Notes under the pieces: model-generated
What the model was told of the DNA's origin: nothing
Databases searched by the model: none
Seen by the model: only the letters and a program-made list of their open reading frames with translations
NCBI GenBank assembly: GCA_023453795.1
Contig: JAEXSP010000015.1
Location: 1-64,000 of the forward strand
DNA: 64,000 bases
Reading direction: 5' to 3'
Source of the DNA: Bacillota bacterium
GTDB lineage: Bacteria > Bacillota > Clostridia > Acetivibrionales > JAEXSP01
Part shown: piece after piece, positions 16,548 through 26,164 of the stretch
Layout: every line of letters starts with the position of its first letter
Position numbering within the stretch: position 1 is the first letter of the stretch
Program-made: the position numbers and the translations under genes

Positions 16548-17738
16548 TTACAGCCCTGCATCCATCTTTAATTTTTCTGCCTTATCGGTTCTTTCCCATG
16601 TAAGGTCTATATCTGTCCTTCCGAAGTGTCCGTATGCTGCTGTTTGCTTGTATACCGGCTTTCTAAGGTTAAGCTGCTGTATTATCCCTGCCGGCCTGAG
16701 ATCAAAATTCTTCTGTACCAGCTCCGATATTTTTTCTTCACTAATAACTCCGGTTCCGAAAGTGTCGATTAGCACTGATACCGGCTTTGCAACGCCTATT
16801 GCATATGCCAACTGGACTTCACATTTCTTTGCCAAGCCTGCGGCAACTATGTTCTTTGCTACATAACGTGCTGCATATGCCGCAGATCTATCCACCTTTG
16901 TGGGATCCTTGCCTGAAAATGCGCCGCCTCCATGCCTTGCATAGCCCCCATAGGTATCAACTATGATCTTTCTTCCTGTCAAGCCGGAGTCACCCTGCGG
17001 CCCGCCGACAACAAACCTACCCGTAGGATTTACAAGAAATCTTGTTTTGCTGTCTACCAAATCAGACGGTAAAGTAGGTTTAATAACCTGCTCTATAATA
17101 TCCTTTTCAATCGTGTCGTGATCGACATCAAGACTGTGTTGGCTTGAGATTACAACGGTATCAACCCTTACAGGCTTATCATCATCATATTCAATAGTTA
17201 CCTGGGATTTGCCGTCAGGTCTCAAATAGCTGAGGGTTCCATTCTTTCTTACATCACTCAGCCTCTTAACGAGCTTATGCGCAAGAGATATTGGCATCGG
17301 CATCAATTCAGGAGTTTCATTACATGCATAACCGAACATCATTCCCTGGTCTCCGGCACCAATAGCTTCTATCTGCTCATCGGTCATTTCACCTTTCTTG
17401 GCTTCCAATGCCTTATTAACCCCCATCGCAATGTCTGGCGACTGTTCATCGATTGAAGTAATTACAGCACATGTTTCACTGTCGAATCCGTATTTTGCCC
17501 TGTCATAACCGATTTCCTTAATAGTATTTCTCACTATTTTAGGTATGTCTACGTAGCAGTTTGTCGTAATTTCTCCCATTACCAAAACAAGTCCGGTTGT
17601 TACAGCTGTTTCACACGCTACCCTAGCCATAGGGTCCTGCGCATAAATCGCATCCAAAACAGAATCTGATATCTGATCGCAAATTTTGTCCGGATGTCCC
17701 TCTGTTACTGATTCTGAAGTAAATAGTCTTTTTGCCAT
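16548..17738 (-). CDS. metK: S-adenosylmethionine synthetase
   Basis: Makes SAM from methionine and ATP, cytosolic tetramer. 396 aa, full length. Signature motifs: GHPDKICDQISD (residues ~14-25), GAGDQGMMFGYA (~117-128) and the P-loop-like GGGAFSGKDPTKVDRSAAY (~268-286). ATG with GGAGGAA upstream. Single-gene unit with its own sigma-A promoter and a SAM-I riboswitch, so its product shuts off its own transcription. Confidence 0.98.
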   Translation of the reverse strand: MAKRLFTSESVTEGHPDKICDQISDSVLDAIYAQDPMARVACETAVTTGLVLVMGEITTNCYVDIPKIVRNTIKEIGYDRAKYGFDSETCAVITSIDEQSPDIAMGVNKALEAKKGEMTDEQIEAIGAGDQGMMFGYACNETPELMPMPISLAHKLVKRLSDVRKNGTLSYLRPDGKSQVTIEYDDDKPVRVDTVVISSQHSLDVDHDTIEKDIIEQVIKPTLPSDLVDSKTRFLVNPTGRFVVGGPQGDSGLTGRKIIVDTYGGYARHGGGAFSGKDPTKVDRSAAYAARYVAKNIVAAGLAKKCEVQLAYAIGVAKPVSVLIDTFGTGVISEEKISELVQKNFDLRPAGIIQQLNLRKPVYKQTAAYGHFGRTDIDLTWERTDKAEKLKMDAGL

Positions 17739-17805
17739 TACATATTCCTCCTAATATAAATTCGTTAACTAATATCCTTGATAAAGATGTCATGTACTTA
17801 TGCAA

Positions 17806-17943
17806 TAAAAAAACCTCTTTGAGAAGAGGTTATTATCGCTTCTCATCTTTCAGGATACAGTCATCCTGTAGGAATTGGCACCGATGCATTTAGCCGGTTG
17901 CCGGGTTTCATAGGGCCCAGTCCCTCCACCTCTCGTGATAAGA
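17806..17943 (-). promoter_or_regulatory. SAM-I (S-box) riboswitch with terminator, upstream of metK
   Basis: The minus strand contains the S-box core: P1 strand TCTTATC (17937-17943), GAGAGGTGGAGGGACTGG, ATGAAACCCGGCAACC, GGTGCCAATTCC, then GAAAGATGAGA closing P1 (17841-17847). An intrinsic terminator follows: AACCTCTT/AAGAGGTT stem and seven T (17806-17831). SAM binding would stabilise P1 and permit the terminator. This is an OFF switch of the classical type. Confidence 0.96.
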
Positions 17944-17970
17944 TCAATTTGTATTTATTTGTCATTTTCA

Positions 17971-17999
17971 ATTATATTATATTGAAAATTTGCAGTCAA
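17971..17999 (-). promoter_or_regulatory. Sigma-A promoter of metK
   Basis: Minus strand TTGACT, 17 bases, TATAAT. It sits 28 bases before the riboswitch aptamer. Confidence 0.85.
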
Positions 18000-18010
18000 G
18001 CATTAATTTT

Positions 18011-18037
18011 AAAAAAGGCCTCCTCACAGAGGCCTTT
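18011..18037 (-). terminator. Terminator after ftsH
   Basis: 9-bp stem AAAGGCCTC/GAGGCCTTT, six-base loop, followed on the minus strand by a T run. It lies 8 bases after the ftsH stop. Confidence 0.9.
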
Positions 18038-18044
18038 AGCTTTA

Positions 18045-19847
18045 TTATGCATTATTGAATATTTCTTCAAACTCTAAGCCCTCAAGCTTCTCTTTTTCCA
18101 GAAGTGCTTCAGCAACTTTATGCAGCTTGTTGATATTTTCCTTCAGCATGCTTATAGTTCTATGATATGCATTATCGATAATGCTTTTAACTTCCCTGTC
18201 AATCTCTGCAGCAACCTCTTCGCTGTAATTCCTGGCTTGGGCAAAATCTCTGCCGATAAAGACTTCATCGTTTTCATTTCCAAAGATCATATTACTGAGA
18301 TTTTCACTCATGCCGTATTTTGTTATCATATTTCTTGCAACGCCATTTGCGTGTTTTAAATCACTGTAGGCTCCGGTGCTTACTTCACCAATTACCACTT
18401 CTTCAGCAGCTTTGCCCCCGAGTGCAATAACTATGGATTCAAGCAGCTGAGATTTAGTCTTATACCATTTATCCTCATCAGGCTTATGGGATGTATAACC
18501 TCCTGCCATACCTGAAGGTATTATTGAGATCCTATCAACTCTATCTGTTGTAGATACTACTCTGACAGCAATAGCATGACCAGCCTCATGATATGCAGTA
18601 AGCTTTTTCTCTTCCTCGCTCATTACCCTGCTTCTCTTTTCCGGACCCACAACAACCTTAAAGGTTGCCTCTTTGATTTCTTCCATGGAAATATGCCTTT
18701 TTCCCTTTCGGGCTGTTAAAAGAGCAGCTTCATTCAAAAGGTTTTCAAGGTCGGCACCCGTAAACCCGGGAGTACTTTTTGCCAGATCGTCCATTTTAAC
18801 ATCATCGCTTAAAGGCTTCCCTTTGGCATGAACCTTAAGTATCTGTTCTCTTCCCTTTATGTCCGGAAGTCCGACTACTACACGTCTGTCAAATCTACCC
18901 GGTCTTAAAAGAGCAGGATCCAGTATGTCAGGCCTGTTGGTAGCTGCAAGAATGATTACTCCTTCATTTATACCAAAACCGTCCATTTCAACAAGCAGTT
19001 GGTTAAGCGTCTGCTCACGTTCATCATGACCGCCGCCAAGACCGGCACCTCTATGTCTTCCGACAGCATCAATTTCATCTATGAATACTATACAAGGGGA
19101 ATTTTTCTTTGCCTGATCAAATAGATCCCTTACCCTTGAAGCTCCTACACCGACAAACATTTCAACGAAATCAGATCCGCTTATGCTGAAAAACGGAACA
19201 CCTGCTTCACCCGAAACAGCTTTAGCGAGCAAAGTCTTACCTGTGCCGGGAGGTCCTACAAGAAGCACTCCTTTAGGTATTCTTGCACCCAGCTCTTCGA
19301 ACTTCTTGGGCTGCTTCAGGAACTCAACTATTTCCTTAAGCTCTTCTTTTTCTTCGTCTGCTCCGGCCACATCCCCAAAGGTAATCTTTCTCTTATCATC
19401 CGTATTCATCTTGGCTCTGCTTTTTCCGAACGACATTACCCTGCTGCCGCCGCCGCCTTGAGACTGTTGAAGGAAGAATACCCAGAACAGTACAAATATA
19501 ACTATCAGTCCGACAGTAGGAAGAATCGCAACCCACCATGGCGCTTGAGCCGGCGGATGGAACGAAACCTTAATATCCTGTTTGTTTTTTATAGCTGTAT
19601 TAAGCTCGTTTACAAATGAAGAAACGTCAGGAATATATACCAGATATTTTTTTTCATCACCTTTTACTTTTATTGTTGCTTTATCCGACTGCAAATCAAC
19701 CGTAGTCAGCTTACTTGACTGAAGATCCTTGATTACATCCGAATATTTAACCTCCTGAGAGTTGTCAGTACCTTTTACCATCATTAATATGAACAGAATT
19801 ATAACAAAAAGTACTATATAAAAACTTAATCCCCTGAAATACTTCAA
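18045..19847 (-). CDS. ftsH: FtsH, ATP-dependent membrane zinc metalloprotease
   Basis: Membrane-anchored AAA+ protease for quality control. 600 aa. Two transmembrane helices (about 5-24 and 105-127) flank an external domain. Then Walker A GPPGTGKTLLAKA, Walker B CIVFIDEIDA, second region of homology NRPDILDPALLRPGRFD, and the zinc motif HEAGHA. Starts with TTG behind GGAGGGAG. It is the last gene of tilS-hpt-ftsH but has a 208-base gap before it, so it may also have its own promoter. Confidence 0.98.
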   Translation of the reverse strand: MKYFRGLSFYIVLFVIILFILMMVKGTDNSQEVKYSDVIKDLQSSKLTTVDLQSDKATIKVKGDEKKYLVYIPDVSSFVNELNTAIKNKQDIKVSFHPPAQAPWWVAILPTVGLIVIFVLFWVFFLQQSQGGGGSRVMSFGKSRAKMNTDDKRKITFGDVAGADEEKEELKEIVEFLKQPKKFEELGARIPKGVLLVGPPGTGKTLLAKAVSGEAGVPFFSISGSDFVEMFVGVGASRVRDLFDQAKKNSPCIVFIDEIDAVGRHRGAGLGGGHDEREQTLNQLLVEMDGFGINEGVIILAATNRPDILDPALLRPGRFDRRVVVGLPDIKGREQILKVHAKGKPLSDDVKMDDLAKSTPGFTGADLENLLNEAALLTARKGKRHISMEEIKEATFKVVVGPEKRSRVMSEEEKKLTAYHEAGHAIAVRVVSTTDRVDRISIIPSGMAGGYTSHKPDEDKWYKTKSQLLESIVIALGGKAAEEVVIGEVSTGAYSDLKHANGVARNMITKYGMSENLSNMIFGNENDEVFIGRDFAQARNYSEEVAAEIDREVKSIIDNAYHRTISMLKENINKLHKVAEALLEKEKLEGLEFEEIFNNA

Positions 19848-20055
19848 AAAGCTCCCTCCTCATGGTAAACCACATATGTATACAATCCTTGGTAATTAAT
19901 ATCTTTTTTATTATAGTGATTATATTTACAACTTTACATTTTATAATATTAACATAAACGAATATAAAAAACAATAAATCGTATATTCTTATTTACAATA
20001 TATGTTTATGAGTTATTGATACAAATTATCAACTATGAATCGGCTAAAACTCATT

Positions 20056-20586
20056 TCATGTTGTTGACTTCAAAACGCATACGTCCGGTAAATTTCTGTA
20101 TTTACCTGCAAAATCCAATCCGTACCCTACAATAAATTTATCCGGAACAACTATACCTTCATATTCTACCCCGATATCTACCTTTCTTCTTGACGGCTTG
20201 TCAAATACAGTGCATATTTTTACACTCTGAGGCTCCCTTGTCTTAAAAAGCTCCTTGAGATGCTTAAGAGTAAGCCCCGTGTCTACAAGATCCTCAACGA
20301 TTAGGACATGCTTATTGGTTACGGTTACGTCAATGTCCTTTATGATTCTTACTACACCGGATGACTTTGTAGAATCCCCATAACTTGAAACAGCAATGAA
20401 ATCCATATCGACAGGAATCGTAATCTCCCTTACGAGATCCGCCATAAACATGAAACCTCCTTTCAGCACTCCCACCAAAACCAGATCCTTGCCTTCATAA
20501 TCCTTGGATATTCTTTTTCCAAGCTCTTTAACCTTCTGATCGATCTGTTCCCTTGAGACCAAAACCTCTTCAATGGTATTCAGCAT
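20056..20586 (-). CDS. hpt: Hypoxanthine phosphoribosyltransferase
   Basis: Purine salvage: hypoxanthine or guanine plus PRPP to the nucleotide. About 176 aa. PRPP-binding motif VLIVEDLVDTGLTL and flexible-loop region SSYGDSTKSSGVV are present. ATG at 20586 chosen because GGAGG lies eight bases upstream; an earlier in-frame start has no ribosome site. It follows tilS after 34 bases, the conserved Firmicute order. Confidence 0.97.
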   Translation of the reverse strand: MLNTIEEVLVSREQIDQKVKELGKRISKDYEGKDLVLVGVLKGGFMFMADLVREITIPVDMDFIAVSSYGDSTKSSGVVRIIKDIDVTVTNKHVLIVEDLVDTGLTLKHLKELFKTREPQSVKICTVFDKPSRRKVDIGVEYEGIVVPDKFIVGYGLDFAGKYRNLPDVCVLKSTT

Positions 20587-20620
20587 ACAAATAACCTCCA
20601 GTGTATAGTTCAAATATGGT

Positions 20621-22021
20621 TCAATTTGATATATATTTAAGTTTTAATACACACTTAGTATTTTCAGTTACTTTAAATTTATCACTAATTTTATATCCAA
20701 TAATCCATACTGCTTCGTTTCCTATGGCTATTAATGGAATAGAATCCCTTAATTCTCTTGGAATCTTGCTATCTATAAAATACTCCTTCAATTTCTTTTT
20801 CCCTTTTGCTTTAAAAGGCTTAAAAATATCGCCATTTTCACGGTTCCTAATATATATGCCCTCCGTTAGGGCGTCGTAATCAAAAAATTGAATAAAGCCA
20901 TCCTGTCTGCATGATTTTAATTCCGTTTGAATATCTGCGGCATTTAGCAATTCCGCTTCAACGGTAAAGCCATTTTCAGGAATAGAAGTTGTTCCCGGTA
21001 TACTGATTCTTTTGTTGAATTTTGAAGGCTTCTTATTATTATTTGCTATTCTAAGCTTAAGCTTGCTGTATGATTTTTCTATACGCAACCCACCGGGCAA
21101 ATGAATCTCGGAGCCTGTCCTTCCGAACCTTGCCAGTTCTAATGCGTTTTCAACATGTACGTTTTCAATCCCCTTAATCTCACCTTTAAGCTCTCTTATA
21201 GCATTCCTTATTACTCTTCTCATTATAGATATATCATAGCCGATAAGCTTTGAAATATCCATTATTATTGAATTTGAATCTTTTTCGGCTACGCACCCGT
21301 CATATGCTTCCTTAACGCACCCTTCAATATAAATACTGTCATCCCTTACCAAGGAAGCCATCCTGATAAGGCTGTTGGAAATGTCAATATCTAAAAGCTT
21401 GTTAATGTATGGTATTAAATCGAGCCTGATTTTATTTCTTGTATAAATGTTTTCAAGGTTGGAGCTGTCAATCCTTGGGGACAGGCCTTGTTGATCACAG
21501 TAGTATTCAATTTCACTCCTGGAAGCATCCAGCAAAGGCCTTATTACGCTGCCCCGCTTATATTCCATGCCCTTCAGCCCATCAAGACCTGTTCCTCTAA
21601 TTATGTGCATCAGAATGGTCTCAGCCTGATCGTTTTTATTATGTGCAACAGCAATTTTACCGGAACCCGTTATTTCAGCAACATTACTAAATTCCCGATA
21701 TCTTGCTTCTCTTCCGGCCTCCTCAAGCGAGATTCCCTTCGCATCTGAAACAGCCCTGACATCAACTGACCTTTCGAACAGTTGAATCCCTTTGTCGGCG
21801 CAAAACCTGCGGACATAATCCTGATCCATATCGGCTTCGCTGCCTCGCAGCATGTGGTTGATATGAACCGCATATATCCTTATGCCCAATTCATTGCACA
21901 GACAATAGAGAACATGCAAAAGGCAGATGGAATCAGGTCCTCCCGATACTCCGACTACAACGCTGTCCCCATTTTCTATGAGGTTGTGCTTTTTAATTGT
22001 ATTTAGAACTTTTTCAATCAT
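20621..22021 (-). CDS. tilS: tRNA(Ile) lysidine synthetase
   Basis: Converts C34 of the AUA-reading tRNA-Ile to lysidine; essential. 466 aa. PP-loop ATP pyrophosphatase motif VSGGPDSICLLH at about 25-36, HINHMLRGSEAD and the C-terminal TilS domains (RNRENGDIFKPFKAKGKKK). ATG at 22021 is preferred over TTG three codons upstream; the Shine-Dalgarno is weak (GCGGG), consistent with coupling to dnaB translation 51 bases upstream. Confidence 0.96.
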   Translation of the reverse strand: MIEKVLNTIKKHNLIENGDSVVVGVSGGPDSICLLHVLYCLCNELGIRIYAVHINHMLRGSEADMDQDYVRRFCADKGIQLFERSVDVRAVSDAKGISLEEAGREARYREFSNVAEITGSGKIAVAHNKNDQAETILMHIIRGTGLDGLKGMEYKRGSVIRPLLDASRSEIEYYCDQQGLSPRIDSSNLENIYTRNKIRLDLIPYINKLLDIDISNSLIRMASLVRDDSIYIEGCVKEAYDGCVAEKDSNSIIMDISKLIGYDISIMRRVIRNAIRELKGEIKGIENVHVENALELARFGRTGSEIHLPGGLRIEKSYSKLKLRIANNNKKPSKFNKRISIPGTTSIPENGFTVEAELLNAADIQTELKSCRQDGFIQFFDYDALTEGIYIRNRENGDIFKPFKAKGKKKLKEYFIDSKIPRELRDSIPLIAIGNEAVWIIGYKISDKFKVTENTKCVLKLKYISN

Positions 22022-22071
22022 GAAAAACAATTACCCGCATTTAGTAGAATACTTTTTGAATTAAATAAATA

Positions 22072-23409
22072 TTAGGTTCTGAATTTCTCAAGGTTGCCGA
22101 ACTTTGTATATTGTCCGAGCCATACGAGCTCAACAGTACCTGTAGAACCGCTTCTATGTTTTGCTATAATTACCTCAGCAATGTTTTTCTTCTCTGTATC
22201 GGGATTGTAGTAATCATCCCTGTATAAGAACATTACCAAGTCGGCATCCTGTTCTATAGCACCTGATTCCCTTAAATCACTGAGCATAGGTCTGTGGTCT
22301 GCTCTTGCTTCAGGCGCACGGCTCAACTGTGACAGGGTTATTACAGGAACATTGATTTCCTTTGCAAGGATTTTAAGCGATCTTGAAATCTCCGATATTT
22401 CCTGCTGCCTGTTTTCTGTCTTGCCCTTTCCCTGCATCAACTGAAGATAATCTATAATGATAAGTCCAAGGTTCTTTTCAAGCTTAAGCCTTCTGCACTT
22501 AGCCCTTATCTCCATCATCGATGTTCCCGGTGTATCATCTATATATATCTGTGATTCAGACAAAGGTCCCAGTGCGCGTGCAAGCTTCTGCAAATCCTGA
22601 TCTTCAAGCTTTCCGGTTCTCATCTTCTGACTGTCCACCATTGCCTCGCTGCAGAGCATCCTGTTAACCAATTGCTCCTTTGCCATTTCGAGGCTGAATA
22701 CCGCAACAGGCACATGTGCATGTACAGCGGCATATTGGGCAATATTCAGCGCAAAAGCCGTCTTGCCCATGGCGGGTCTGGCAGCTATAAGAATCAAGTC
22801 GGAATTCTGCAAGCCCGACGTCTTTAAATCCAGGTCGTTGAAGCCTGTCGGTATGCCGGTTACAGCTCCCTTACTGTTATAAAGTTCTTCAAGCTTCATA
22901 AATGCATCTACAAGAACATCCTTTATATGGGCAAAACCTTTAAGATTTCTCTTCTGAAGAATGTCGAAAATACCTTTTTCCGCCCTGTCCAGCACTACAG
23001 CAACCTCTTCCGAAGCATCGTAGCTGATGTTTGATATCTCGTTTGATACTCTTATCAGGCTTCTCAATATGGACTTTTCTTCGACAATCTTGGCATAATG
23101 CCGCACATTGGCAGTTGTAGGAACGGAGGTTGCAATATTGCTAAGATACTCAAGCCCCCCCACATTGTCAAGGTTTCCCCTAAGTTTCAACTGTTCTGAA
23201 ACCGTTATTAAATCTACGGGTTCAGCTTTTGCGAAAAGATCCAGTACCGCTTCGAAAATTTCACGATGGTCTTCTCTGTAAAAGTCCTCGCTTTTTAATA
23301 TTTCTGTTACCGCCGGTATTGCCTCTTTATCCAGAAGCATTGATCCCAAAACAGATTGTTCGGCTTCCAGATTTTGAGGGGGAATACGTCCTAAAGCGCT
23401 AATGTCCAT
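22072..23409 (-). CDS. dnaB: Replicative DNA helicase DnaB
   Basis: Hexameric fork helicase (called dnaC in Bacillus). 445 aa. N-terminal domain with PPQNLEAEQSVLGSML, linker, and RecA-like domain with Walker A ARPAMGKTAFAL, Walker B LIIIDYLQLM and DLRESGAIEQDADLV. ATG with GGAG upstream. It precedes tilS in the same direction. No intein insertion. Confidence 0.98.
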   Translation of the reverse strand: MDISALGRIPPQNLEAEQSVLGSMLLDKEAIPAVTEILKSEDFYREDHREIFEAVLDLFAKAEPVDLITVSEQLKLRGNLDNVGGLEYLSNIATSVPTTANVRHYAKIVEEKSILRSLIRVSNEISNISYDASEEVAVVLDRAEKGIFDILQKRNLKGFAHIKDVLVDAFMKLEELYNSKGAVTGIPTGFNDLDLKTSGLQNSDLILIAARPAMGKTAFALNIAQYAAVHAHVPVAVFSLEMAKEQLVNRMLCSEAMVDSQKMRTGKLEDQDLQKLARALGPLSESQIYIDDTPGTSMMEIRAKCRRLKLEKNLGLIIIDYLQLMQGKGKTENRQQEISEISRSLKILAKEINVPVITLSQLSRAPEARADHRPMLSDLRESGAIEQDADLVMFLYRDDYYNPDTEKKNIAEVIIAKHRSGSTGTVELVWLGQYTKFGNLEKFRT

Positions 23410-23438
23410 GAGTTTTCTCCAATTAATAATTAATAACT

Positions 23439-23540
23439 ATATAAGTTGAATTAAATAATTAGTACGAAAGCGAGCAAAATATCCAACGATTCTGAGGATT
23501 TTTGCGACGGTTGAGTACATAAATAATTTTCAACTTATAT
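23439..23540. repeat. 102-bp imperfect inverted-repeat element (MITE-like)
   Basis: Terminal arms ATATAAGTTGAA and TTCAACTTATAT are complementary, and the adjoining AT-rich tracts and inner GTAC pair also match in inverse. Inside, GCGAGCAAAA and TTTTGCGACG give a second partial stem, so the element could fold into one long hairpin. It sits in the dnaB-rplI gap. No ORF. A miniature element or structured leader of dnaB are the options. Confidence 0.5.
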
Positions 23541-23570
23541 AACAATTAAATCAAAAAACCTATTCCTGAA

Positions 23571-23609
23571 ATTGTCACTTGTCACTTGTCATTTGTCAAT
23601 TATCAATTG
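23571..23609. repeat. Short heptanucleotide tandem repeat
   Basis: About five degenerate units with a 7-base period (TGTCACT, TGTCACT, TGTCATT, TGTCAAT, TATCAAT) just after the rplI stop codon. It probably arose by replication slippage. A related TTGACGG/TTGGCAG/TTGACAG run lies near 26527-26552. Confidence 0.6.
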
Positions 23610-23613
23610 CTTT

Positions 23614-24060
23614 TTATTCCTGTTCTATCTTGACATTCATTTTTGCACTGACTTCCGGGTACAGCTTGATTTCAACCTCTGTAGTGCCAAGCGCCTTCAA
23701 TGAATCAGCCATAACAATCTTTTTCTTGTCTATGTCCAGCTTAAAGTCGCTCTTCAGCTTGTCCGAAATATCTTTACTGGTAATGGATCCAAAGAGCTTA
23801 CCGTTTTCCCCCGCCTTTGTCTTTATGACTACGGTTATGTTTTTAAGCTTTTGAGCCATTTCCCTGGCATTTGCCAGCTCTCTGTCCTTCCTTGATTTTT
23901 CAGCTTCCTTTTTTGTATTCATAATATTCAGATTTGAAGCATTAGCCTCTACTGCCAGCCCCCGCGGAAGCAGAAAATTCCTTCCATAGCCGTCGCTTAC
24001 TTCATGCATGCTTTCTTTTTTGCCCAATCCTTTTACATCCTGCTTCAATATAACTTTCAT
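23614..24060 (-). CDS. rplI: Ribosomal protein L9
   Basis: 50S subunit protein, 148 aa. The bL9 N-terminal motif VKGLGKKESMHEVSDGYGRNFLLPRG is intact in two overlapping blocks, followed by the long helix and the C-terminal domain (VIKTKAGENGKLFGSIT). GGAGGAA precedes the ATG. Downstream of gdpP by 64 bases, the usual Firmicute order gdpP-rplI-dnaB. Confidence 0.98.
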   Translation of the reverse strand: MKVILKQDVKGLGKKESMHEVSDGYGRNFLLPRGLAVEANASNLNIMNTKKEAEKSRKDRELANAREMAQKLKNITVVIKTKAGENGKLFGSITSKDISDKLKSDFKLDIDKKKIVMADSLKALGTTEVEIKLYPEVSAKMNVKIEQE

Positions 24061-24124
24061 TTAACATTCCTCCAAATTTTATTGAACCGTGTATTATCTT
24101 CGGAATCCTCACTATCAATTCTTA

Positions 24125-26137
24125 TTATGTACTTGTACTTCCGTTGTTTTCGATATAATCCATTATAGCATATTTTAGCTTTTCTATCGCTTCTTCTATC
24201 GTTATGCCTTCCAGCTGCGCACCCGCAACCGAAAGATGGCCTCCGCCGCCCAATTTTTCCAATACCACCTGAACGTTCAATTCGCCTAGAGACCTGCCGC
24301 TTATAAATATTTCATCCCCCGAATAGCTCAAAACGAAAGCTGCAACAATACCCGACAGGTTCAATAGCTGGTCTGCGGCCTGCGCGGCAATAAGCTGTGC
24401 ATTCTTAATATTTTGAGGGCAGACCGATATAGCTATGTTCTCATTTATCAGCTCTGCATCTTTTACGATATTTGATATATTTATATATGTTCCGAGATCA
24501 TTTTGGAACAACTGCTTAACCGCAACCGTATCAACTCCCTGTCTTCTCAGAAAGGATGCAGCTTCAAAGGTTCGTACTCCTGTTTTGAAAGTAAAATTCT
24601 TGGTATCGACAACTATGCCGGCATATAAAGCCTCTACTTCAACCGGTTTCAGCCTGATTTTCTCTTCTACGTATTGGAGTATCTCTGTTATCAATTCGCA
24701 TGTAGATGAAGCGTAGGTCTCCTGATAGGTCAGAACAGCATCCTGAATGAAATCTGCGCCTTTTCTATGGTGATCTATAACCACAACCTGCCGGCTGTAT
24801 TTCAGTAATTCCGGGCATTCTGTGAAATTAGGCCTATGCGTATCCACAACGATTAGCAGCGTTTTTTCATTTATCCTGTCCAAGGCTTCATTCCTGTTGA
24901 TGAAAAGTCCGTCATATTCCGAGTCTTTTTCAAGCTTGGCAGCAATACTTTCGATAGTGCTGTTTGTTTTATTCAAAACAATGAATGCTTTTTTCTCCCT
25001 GTTCCTGATAACCCTGCAAAGCCCCAGTGCAGAACCTATCGAATCTATATCGGCGTTTTCGTGTCCCATTATAATAACTTCAGGCGACTGGTCGATTAAT
25101 TCCCTGAGAGCATGCGCTATAACCCGGGCCTTGACCCTTGTACGCTTTTCAAGTTCTCTTGTTCTTCCTCCGAAGAAGCTGAAGCTGTCACCATTTTTAA
25201 TGACTACCTGATCCCCGCCCCTTCCGAGCGCTATGTCGATTGCCGCTCCTGCAGACTGAAAATCCTTTATCAGGGTGTCGCCGCCGATCCCGAATCCAAG
25301 GCTTAAGGTTACAGGAATCTTGTTCTCCACGTTAATTTCTTTTATGCTGTCCAATATTTCAAATTTCTTATCTTCAAATTCCTTAAGATACTTTTTTTTG
25401 AATACGATCAAGTACCTTTCCCTTTCGAATTTCTTTATGATGCCGTCTGTAAAGCCCAGCCACTGTACGATCCTCTTGTCGATTTCCGCAAGCAGCTGCG
25501 GGCGGGCACTGTCGGCAGTGCTTTGCATAAGGTCGTCATAATTGTCTATCATTATAAGACCGATGGTAGCCTTTTCGTCTTCATATTTTTTTCTGATATC
25601 AACAAGTTCGGTGTTATCAACAAAATAAAGCAGCAGTATGTAATTGTCATCTACGCTTTTGTCTTCAACCTTGACAAAGTTGCCAAGTACACAATAGTTT
25701 CTTTCATTGATAATTATTTCTTTTGAGATATTAGTCATATCATTGATAAGGTTATCCGGACTTAATTCACTTATAAAGGAGCTTATAGTCTTTTCCAGCA
25801 GGTTTTCTTCGTCAAAAATCCTCCTGAATGAGGAATTGTACCAAATAATAGTGCCGTCAAGCTCCACTACAAGCAGCGGCATGGGAAAATTGAGCAAGGT
25901 ATCCTTTGTCGCAGTGTCTATGTTAAAAGTAAGATTCTCTATGTACTTTGTCAGTTCCCGGTGTCTTATGCTGTTTGACCTGTAATTATAGTAGACCAAA
26001 AAAATAAGAAGCAAAAAACCGGGTATTGCGATACGAAAGTCCAGAAACCCTATTACTATAAGCAATAAAAATATTATCCAAAGATAAAAACTGGCACGGG
26101 GAATAAAAATCCCGGTGAATCGCTTGTTTTTTTCCAT
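24125..26137 (-). CDS. gdpP: GdpP, c-di-AMP phosphodiesterase
   Basis: Membrane-bound enzyme degrading c-di-AMP. 670 aa. Two N-terminal transmembrane helices (~12-50), a PAS domain (MPLLVVELDGTIIWYNSSF), a degenerate GGDEF domain, and a DHH/DHHA1 module: GHENADIDSIGSA, DTHRPNFTE, VVVIDHHRKG and GGGGHLSVAGAQ. AAGGAGAG before the ATG. Its presence means c-di-AMP is a cellular metabolite here, relevant to any cyclic-nucleotide defence system such as that at 37165-39735. Confidence 0.96.
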   Translation of the reverse strand: MEKNKRFTGIFIPRASFYLWIIFLLLIVIGFLDFRIAIPGFLLLIFLVYYNYRSNSIRHRELTKYIENLTFNIDTATKDTLLNFPMPLLVVELDGTIIWYNSSFRRIFDEENLLEKTISSFISELSPDNLINDMTNISKEIIINERNYCVLGNFVKVEDKSVDDNYILLLYFVDNTELVDIRKKYEDEKATIGLIMIDNYDDLMQSTADSARPQLLAEIDKRIVQWLGFTDGIIKKFERERYLIVFKKKYLKEFEDKKFEILDSIKEINVENKIPVTLSLGFGIGGDTLIKDFQSAGAAIDIALGRGGDQVVIKNGDSFSFFGGRTRELEKRTRVKARVIAHALRELIDQSPEVIIMGHENADIDSIGSALGLCRVIRNREKKAFIVLNKTNSTIESIAAKLEKDSEYDGLFINRNEALDRINEKTLLIVVDTHRPNFTECPELLKYSRQVVVIDHHRKGADFIQDAVLTYQETYASSTCELITEILQYVEEKIRLKPVEVEALYAGIVVDTKNFTFKTGVRTFEAASFLRRQGVDTVAVKQLFQNDLGTYINISNIVKDAELINENIAISVCPQNIKNAQLIAAQAADQLLNLSGIVAAFVLSYSGDEIFISGRSLGELNVQVVLEKLGGGGHLSVAGAQLEGITIEEAIEKLKYAIMDYIENNGSTST

Positions 26138-26164
26138 TTTTCTCTCCTTGCAGCAAGCTGCGCC

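Noticed and set aside
23571..23609. CRISPR-like repeat
   Set aside because: 7-base units directly abutting with no spacers; a slippage tract.
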